From Pezicula radicicola (taxonomy: Eukaryota > Ascomycota > Leotiomycetes > Helotiales > Dermateaceae), in NCBI GenBank assembly GCA_003008705.1, contig PDUO01000046.1, forward strand, positions 186,001 through 250,000: a DNA stretch of 64,000 nucleotides, in the 5' to 3' direction. Positions 56,909 through 64,000 of this stretch are shown piece by piece; position 1 is the stretch's first letter; every line of letters begins with the position of its first letter. Under the pieces are notes generated by a model, which ran no database searches, had not been told where the DNA came from, and saw only the letters and a list, made by a program, of their open reading frames with translations. The position numbers were made by a program, and so were the translations under genes.

Positions 56909-58921
56909 ATGGCGAATATTGGTGAGCATCAGATTGTCATTCTCTTCTCCATTTTCGATACATGTTGATGTCCTCTAGCTGCCCTCGGGCCTGCCTGCGC
57001 AACGTGCCGGAAAAAGGTAAGGCGGGCCAACAGCTTTCGTTTCCCCATTCCTCCATTCTCCACATTCCAAATGACTCGTGGGCTCTTCATCCCATGAACC
57101 CGTCAAAGAGAGCGACGGAAGGCTTATTCTTGTTGCTATACGATGGTACTGACTTGTGCCAGTGTCGAAAATGTGACCGAGCCAGGCCTATTTGCCAGCG
57201 CTGCATAGACAAAGGCTTAGAATGTGGTGGTTATCCGGACAAGTTTCGCTTCTGTGGTGTTGCCAGTCGAGGGAAACACAAAGGAGACAATCCCTTCTCC
57301 GTCTCCAGTCCGACCTCTCTCGTAAATCGTCAGTCGAATGGTAATGGCAGTCCGCAAGCAAGTCCTCGTCTTACGACGTACACGTCAGCCACACCAACGA
57401 CTACGGTTTCCTTCAGATCGTACTCGACAGACTCTGGTATCAGTGTTCCTAGTGAAGCAGAATTAAGACTCGAAAAGAGTAGGACTAAGTCGACTGACAA
57501 CGGAAGTGTAACCTCGCCAGAAGTAAACCGCGAACTCGAGGAGCTACTCATGGCCCCGTATTCAGCTGAGCTCCTTGTTTATTGTGAGTCGAACGCTAAA
57601 TCTATCAAATTCGCATTTAACGAAAATTCTACAGTTGACCTGGAAATCTGTCCCCATGAGATCGTCGGCCGTGACAAGTTTGGAAATCCTTTTCGGGACT
57701 ATTTTGTCTGTAAGCCCATTTGCATATAGTATTCGTCTTACCTAACAAGAACCACAGCTTCCTTTAGCATATGAACATGTCGGCGTACTGCATGCTGTTC
57801 TTGGTGTTTCTGCTAGTCATAGAGATATTGCAAGAGGGACACTGGGGAAACTTGAAGCCGAAGCTTTGGAACACCGGCTACAGGCAATTCTCTCGTTAAG
57901 CAAATTACTAGAGAGAGAAAGGGAGAGACATATACGTCCAGCGGAACAGGATGCGCTGCTAGCCATCATCAACATCCTTGTTCTGCACGATGTCAGTAAT
58001 TCCCCAGCTTTTGCTCCACATTTATGAATCGGTACAGTTCACGCTAACAAGATGGGGTTCTCAGCTTGCCGAGTCAGGAATCTCTAGCCACGGTGCACAC
58101 TTAACAGGCGCCACTTATATGTGTGAACGGCTGATGGCCAATGATGGACTAGTGTTGCGAAAGCGGACACTTTATCTTCTAAGTTATTTGGCTTGGTATA
58201 TTCCCGATCTAGCTTGCAGTGCAAGGTTAGGACATCTGTTAACTAGTAGTACAGGATGGACCTTATGCGCGGATTTAGCGAACCGCGAAAACTAGCATTC
58301 TCTCAGGATAGTCGGCGAAAGATAGTTGCCGCAAGCGGGAATGATTTTGCGATTATGGCTGGGTGCCCGAGAGACATATTTCTTGCAATAGGCGAGGTAA
58401 TATCAGAAGGAAAAAGATACTACTCTGGCCAGTTGTCAGAAGGCCAGTTCAGAGCCTCGCTTCTAAACAGCGAGAAATACCTACGCGCATGGGACGAGAA
58501 CAAATACTCCTATCCCACAGACGATCCACAGTGGCGTCATTTAGCCAACGCATTTCGTCACGCCTTGATCCTGCGACTTTTGCGATTTCCAGATTGGTCT
58601 GAGAGGCCCGCAGGCTCGCCTGAGATACAACATTCCGTGGAAGCTATCCTGGATGCAGCATCTGGAGTACCGGAGACTTCACCATTCATGAATGGATTGA
58701 CATTGCCTCTGTTCATGGCTGGCGCAGATTCATTATCTTCATATCAACGTCATTATATTCTCATGCGGTTGGAACACATTCAGCAGGGCACCAATCATCA
58801 AAATGGGACTCATGATATTTTGAAGAGGGTTTGGGCTGGTAGAGCTTTGAGACCGCAGAATGACAAGACGAATGTTCCATGGATTGATTTTGTTCGTACT
58901 TTCTCGTTGGATATATCATAA
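56909..58921 (+). CDS. Zn2Cys6 fungal transcription factor
   Basis: Six exons: 56909-56921, 56979-57016, 57163-57705, 57758-57991, 58065-58195 and 58255-58921, giving 541 aa. The binuclear zinc cluster is assembled across introns 1 and 2. Its ligands are Cys11, 14, 21, 28, 31 and 38 in CATCRKKCRKCDRARPICQR, with an extra non-ligand Cys18. A Ser/Thr-rich linker follows. The fungal-specific regulatory domain includes AYEHVGVLHAVLGVSASHRD, ESGISSHGAHLTGA, then LAWMDLMRGFS, which is created by the 59-nt fifth intron. Intron 3 is the weak point: a GTCTGT donor gives YFLPLAYEH, whereas GTAAGC with a later acceptor gives YFVSYEH, also in frame. Its targets are unknown and no cluster lies beside it except urease, 2 kb downstream. 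Confidence 0.9.
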
Positions 58922-59046
58922 AATTTGCTAATCTTCAACAGATACATAGCGATAACTCGGGTCGACAACAGGACTTCTTGACCTGGTAAAGCAGGTTCTT
59001 GCTTACATTCACCATGAAGGATGATCTGGGATATATCTATGGTTGA

Positions 59047-59553
59047 ATGCTAGCTGCTCTACAAGCTGCAGCAGTCACTGGTCATCTACCCGGGGAACAT
59101 TACGAGTTCTTTAGCTTTTCAAGAAAACTTCCTCCACGGAAGCTTCTCCAGCTATATCAGACTTTACACTGATCTACCTGATGCCAATTAATGGCGACAA
59201 ACGATTAGCGTACGCTGAACCTGCATGAGTAAAGTTCATCATCACCCATCAGCTCTAAAATATCGCCTGCTGACCAGGAACAGCTTCAGCAACAAGTTGA
59301 GCAGAGCACTCTCGACCGAGAAGCCTCTTCTTTTACATCGACGCCAATTGGTCCCAGATTAGACCATTTTCCATCAAATCCACCGTGTCTTCGGGTAGAA
59401 CAACAACTTCTACCTCTTTCGAAATCAATATACCCTCCCTTAGACGTCGTTCCGAGACTTCATAGGTGCTGGAATTTTCTAGCCCTCGGAATGGATAATC
59501 TCACGGAATCCATGACATCGTACCCCCATACGATAGTTGTCGATAATGGTTGA
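59047..59553 (+). pseudogene. Unidentified gene remnants
   Basis: The frame 59047-59172 (41 codons, MLAALQAAAVTGHLPG..., then EHYEFFSFSRKLPPRKLLQ) and the ATG-less frame 59275-59553 (92 codons, including LDREASSFTSTPIGPRLDH and VVPRLHRCWNFLALGM) both look protein-like. They are separated by stops. I do not recognise the family. They may be parts of one decayed gene or exons of a gene whose introns I cannot place. Confidence 0.3.
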
Positions 59554-60257
59554 TCATTCTGGGGGTGTGCACTTATCTCAATCAATGCTCTCCGAACTCC
59601 AAGGTCTGAGACTCGTCACGGTCTGGCATCATAGGCCCATGGACACTCTTGCCTTACAAATTACCGTTCACAGGAGACTAGCTTTTGGCTTTCAAGGGGA
59701 GTTGGCCTTTATTTATATAAAAAAATGTGAAAAGCAGTAACACGTAGTTAAAAAATGCAACTCGTCTCTTCGACAAAGGAAGAGAACAAAAAGATGGCGA
59801 AAATCACCATTATGGATAGCGTATTGTAACTGGAAACCGCAAGGGAAACCGCAAAGCTACTGTAATTTCACTACAATAAATGCCATTAACAAAGTTTTAT
59901 TCTACCTCTAATAAGCCATTCTATTCCTTCTAACAGGTTTCCTTCCTAAACCGACTAGCCTCGCAATCCTATGAAATAATTAAAAATCAATTAAATGCAG
60001 CCTTATACTTACTAACTTCCTTTCCTTGATTACTACAGCAAGAAAAATAACCTGCTTTTACTACATAACAATAATCCTAACCACTTTAATAAAGCATTAA
60101 TACCCAAATGACCCTTCACATACTGTAACAGCAGAACCTCAAACAAACTAATTATAAACATAGACTGTATCATCCCTTCAAATGTGAACCAAGCTAGTCG
60201 AAGTAATGCATAGTAATATGCACTATAAGCCACTCCTAGTACTCCATATAATAAGGT

Positions 60258-60384
60258 AAATTAATTTACCATTCCGATACAATTCCGAATTAATTCATAG
60301 TTCCGAATTAATTTACCATTCCGAATTAATGCACGGTTCCGAGTTAATTCGCCATTCAAACTCAATTCACAATTCCAAATCAAG
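60258..60384. repeat. Degenerate 18-bp tandem repeat
   Basis: About seven units of roughly 18 nt resembling aattaatttaccattccg run head to tail, decaying toward the right end (actcaattcacaattcca). The period matches the repeat at 52291, but the unit sequence does not. Confidence 0.7.
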
Positions 60385-61032
60385 TCTTAATCCAATCATT
60401 AGGACTATAGTATATATGCATCTCGCTTAGTTTGTGTGGCTCTGTATCAGGTGAACACTAGGGGGCGGGTCGCTTAGAGAGAACTATCATTGGTTACAGT
60501 AGATTTTAGGTGAATGGTAATTTAATGGCAGAACTTGAAGATTATTGAACTAGAGTAGTGAAGTAGATAAAATAATGCGGACTTAAAAGGCGTAACATGC
60601 ATGCCGTAAAACTTTATGAAGTATAATTATGTGTTCAAGAAAGGGGGTCAGAAAAATTGTGATCTCTAGGTGTCTGCGAAGGTATATGTGTTGCCTTTGT
60701 AAGAATATTTCGTATATCGATTGCGCTGTAGTTGATTTTTGGGATTGGGTAAGTATAGTGTAGGTAGTTTAGTATATGCTCTTGGCAGGAAAATATTGAC
60801 TAGTTCGTCAAACTTTTGAAATGAGTTCTTGAAAAAAGCTGTTGGTAGGAAGGGGTTGAGAAAGGGTAGAGGTGTTCGTTATTCACTTACTAGAACAATA
60901 TATTCAGATGAAAGTCACTTAAGACGCCAGCATGAGTTGATCATGGAAAGGTATTATATTCATTCAGTCATCTTCGGAAGCGATTGTTAGGAAAGCCATC
61001 CCAGGTTTTTACACGCCCGCCGACTCCACCTA

Positions 61033-63846
61033 TTAGTAAACAAAAGCCGCTTGTGTCAATGGCAAGCTTGTTGCAGCTTCACAAACCATATGTACGCCAT
61101 CAGCCTCAACACGGTAGTTCTCTGGGTCGACACTCATCTTGGGTCGCGCATCATTGAACTTCATATCCTGCTTCCCAATGTTCCTGCAGTTACGTACAGC
61201 CTCGACTCGGCTCTTCAGCCCATAGCTTTCAATATTACCATTGCTGATTGAGGACTTGGAGACAAAGAGAATAGAAGTTTGCGGGACGAGGGGTGCAAAC
61301 ATAGGGCGGGAGATAATGGGTTGGACAGTTGGGATAGAGGCATTTGGATCACCCTGTTTTTGTGTTAGCTTCTGAACTTGGATGAAAGGGAAAGACCGGG
61401 GAACTTACCATTTGTGCGTAGGAGATCATGCCGCTCTTGATGACAGTCATGGGTTTTGTGCCAAACCAAGCTGGATCCCAGACCACAAGGTCTGCCACCT
61501 TGCCTATCTCTACACTTCCAATGGCATGACCCATTCCTTGCGCAATAGCAGGGTTAATCGTGTACTTGCTGACATATCTCTTGACCCGGAAATTATCCGC
61601 TCCCGTACCTTCATCTTCCTTCAACGTTCCTCGTTGCACTTTATTTTTGTGCGCCGTGTTCCACGTCCGTAGAATCACCTCGCCGCAGCGACCCATCGCC
61701 TGCGAATCAGAAGACATCATGCTAATGGCGCCAATATCATGAAGTACGTCCTCGGCAGCGATAGTCTCGGCGCGGATACGAGATTCTGCAAAAGCAACAT
61801 CTTCGGGGATGTTCTTGGAGAGGTGGTGACATACCATGAGCATGTCAAGATGTTCATCGAGGGTGTTTTGAGTGAAGGGTCTTGTTGGGTTCGTAGATGA
61901 GGGAATGACGTTGGCGTGCTCAACTACGCTAATGATATCAGGAGCATGGCCACCACCGGCACCTTCGGTATGGTAGGTATGAATTGTACGGTCTTTAAAA
62001 GCTGCGATTGTAGACTCGACGAATCCAGACTCATTTAATGTATCAGTGTGGATAAGACATTGGACATCGAGCTCATCACAAACTGTGAGACACGAATCGA
62101 TGGCGGAGGGCGTGCTTCCCCAATCCTCGTGGAGCTTAAGACCACATGCTCCTGCGTTCACTTGCTCACGGAGTGCTAGTGGATTGCTGTCGTTTCCTTT
62201 GCCAGTGATACCAAAGTTGATAGGCAGCGTATCACAGGCCTGGAGCATTTCCCGCATGTAATTCTTGCCCGGAGTGCAGGTTGTTGCACTTGTACCAGCG
62301 CTTTTAACCGTTAGCTAAGTATGGCTGTGAGTAAAGAAAATCATACCTAGGACCAGTGCCACCTCCGAGCATGGTAGTGATACCAGAAGAAACGGCCTCA
62401 TAAACTTGTTGGGGGCAAATGAAGTGGATATGTGTATCAAAACCACCAGCAGTGATAATCTTACCCTCGCCGGCGATAATATCCGTGCAAGATCCAACGA
62501 TCATGTTTGGGGTTACACCTTCCATCACATCCGGATTACCAGCCTTTCCAATGCCAACAATCAGACCGTTCTTGACACCAATATCTGCCTTGTAGATCCC
62601 AGTCCAGTCAACAATCAAAGCATTGACAATGGCCAAGTCCAGCGAAATCTCGTCAGATACACCAGAAGCTTGACCCATCCCTTCTCTTAGAGTCTTTCCG
62701 CCCCCAAATTTACACTCATCTCCATAGGAAGTCAGATCTTTCTCAACCTTAATCCATAGGTCAGTAAATCCCAACTTGACAGAGTCGCCAACCGTTGGTC
62801 CAAACATTGTCGCATAGGCTGCCCTGTCCATCTCAAACATGTCGATATGCGCGGCATCACCAGCTGGCTCAGGCGTGTGAGCAAATCCTCCAGCCTGAAG
62901 CTTGGAAATAATTTCATCTGTACGAGAAAGATCAACGACTCCAGTGGCCAAATGATTACCGCCTCGGATGGTTTTCTTTCCTCCAATCTCTACCAGAGTC
63001 ACCGTCTTTGTATCTCCAGGCTCGAAACGAACAGACGTGCCGGCAGCAATATCCAGTCGATATCCGTAAGCCTTGATACGATCGAATTCTAGTTGAGGAT
63101 TGGTCTCAATGAAGTGGTAATGCGAACCAATCTATCGCAATTAGCAACTCTACCCCGTATTGGCGCCGGCAAACTGACTTGTATTGGCCTATCACCCTTG
63201 CTAGTAACCTTCAATTTGATCCTCTTCCTCCCCTCATTCAATATGACCTTGCCTTTCACAGTAACAACAGCACCCGGTTGTTTCGTAGCTTCATATTCCT
63301 CCTCCTTGGGCAATGGGAACATATCCTGACTTGGAATCGGGAGGAAGCTTCCGTACAATGCCTTCGCCAGGTCTCCATCATCGCTGCTTATGGGATGGTG
63401 TACAGTAACGAGGTATGTGCCGACAGGAAATGTTCCCTCGACCATTATTTCGGTAAGGGTCGTGCAAACAGAAGCAAGGACATGCCGGCGACCGAGCATT
63501 GTTGCTCCAATTGACATAAGATCCGCAACATTGTAATTTCCATCGCGAATGAGCTTGAAACGATCAGCCTGAGATTATAATATATAGGGTTTAGCATAAC
63601 ACCTACTTCTTGGAGGTTGTTTGAGATCAATGCCTGTGTTTATGGTTAGATATTTCTGGGGTTCGAAGTTTGCAGCAACATACAACTGCCTCGGAATGGT
63701 TTAGCTTCACCCCTCGAGCAAGGCGTCTCTGAGCGAGGAGGCCAAGCTGCGAGATGACAAGTTTGTCGACCTGCGCAGCGCGTTAGCCAAGCTTTGAGGG
63801 GACGCATCACAGGATAGATACAGACTTCTTTGGGGATGAGATGCAT
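61033..63846 (-). CDS. URE1: Urease (single-chain, nickel-dependent)
   Basis: Seven exons: 63846-63826, 63770-63684, 63633-63607, 63568-63179, 63131-62347, 62300-61409 and 61353-61033, giving 840 aa, the normal size for fungal ureases. Gamma-like ([17 protein letters not shown]...[14 protein letters not shown]), beta-like ([19 protein letters not shown]...[11 protein letters not shown]) and alpha domains are fused in order. Nickel-site and catalytic motifs are intact: [14 protein letters not shown] (carbamylated lysine), [27 protein letters not shown], the flap CHHL, and SSDSQAMGR. It hydrolyses urea to ammonia and carbon dioxide in the cytosol and needs UreD/F/G-type accessory proteins for nickel. 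Exon 4 has two in-frame acceptors 15 nt apart; the later one (63553) gives the more usual NLQELIRDG junction and 835 aa. Confidence 0.96.
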
Positions 63847-64000
63847 CTTGACTGTACTGCAATAGTCCTGAGCTGTCTGGGCTTTGTGAGGAGCTTCGCA
63901 GGACAGCTTTTAGTCAAGATGTTCTGCTGCTGAGCATACCCCGCCCTTGAGAAATTGTCGCGATAAGAATTGAGATGCTGATTTGTAGCCGGCCGCCCAG
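63847..64000. promoter_or_regulatory. Urease upstream region
   Basis: Only 154 nt are available. A CGATAAG sequence (GATAAG at 63962-63967) fits the HGATAR site of the AreA/NIT2 nitrogen regulator, which commonly controls urea use. One site is weak evidence. Confidence 0.4.

Larger units (their letters stand above)
58922..61032. other. Gap with gene remnants and 18-bp repeat
   Basis: It includes two coding-like remnants (59047-59172 and 59275-59553), an AT-rich middle, and an 18-bp tandem repeat at 60258-60384. No intact gene is visible. Confidence 0.4.

Noticed and set aside
58201..58255. Short 32-36 nt introns in the Zn2Cys6 gene near 58220
   Set aside because: Too short for fungal splicing. 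A 59-nt intron (58196-58254) restores the LAWMDLMRGF motif.
1..64000. CRISPR arrays, bacterial operons or phage genes
   Set aside because: No regularly spaced repeats, and gene structure with spliceosomal introns is eukaryotic throughout.

Overview
The window is nuclear DNA of a filamentous ascomycete (Pezizomycotina). Supporting this are short 50-70 nt spliceosomal introns in most genes, a dispersed single 5S rRNA gene, and fungal families: HET-C, 2EXR, DUF3431, a fused betaine-lipid synthase, a one-chain urease and a Zn2Cys6 regulator. A Leotiomycetes-like species would fit, but I infer that only from general style. I built gene models by hand from reading frames, splice signals and family motifs. 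Nearly every exon set closes in frame.

Region by region. 0.4-13.4 kb holds seven adjacent metabolic genes: a MetE/UROD-like barrel protein, a short-chain dehydrogenase (SDR), a metallo-beta-lactamase-fold hydrolase, a P450, a type-B carboxylesterase, a saccharopine-dehydrogenase-like oxidoreductase and a second SDR. No polyketide synthase, NRPS or terpene synthase is present, so this looks like a small catabolic or tailoring cluster. 14.1 kb has a complete 5S rRNA gene, 15.3 kb a 5'-truncated RlpA/barwin-like gene, and 18.0-19.9 kb a sugar-porter MFS transporter. 21.2-24.1 kb encodes the betaine lipid synthase BTA1. Its stop codon is TGA-CTA, followed by 94 further open codons. 25.8-28.7 kb has a 2EXR protein, a RING protein and a small MGYTHYW protein with a 5-nt first coding exon. 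29.7 kb has an intron-bearing tRNA-like sequence, and 30.1-31.4 kb a wrecked FEX/CrcB fluoride-exporter gene.

34.7-47.4 kb is a conserved block: DUF3431, a family-16 methyltransferase, NPR2 (GATOR1/SEACIT), HET-C and an HMG-box protein. 47.4-56.9 kb is AT-rich and gene-poor, with MITE-like inverted repeats, tandem repeats and a 2EXR pseudogene. 56.9-58.9 kb encodes a Zn2Cys6 factor, 59-61 kb holds remnants and an 18-bp tandem repeat, and 61.0-63.8 kb encodes urease.

The first block could work together, with hydrolysis, oxidation and reduction of one substrate class. The remaining genes are mostly housekeeping or regulatory. NPR2 and urease both touch nitrogen use, but they lie 20 kb apart and I infer no operon-like link.
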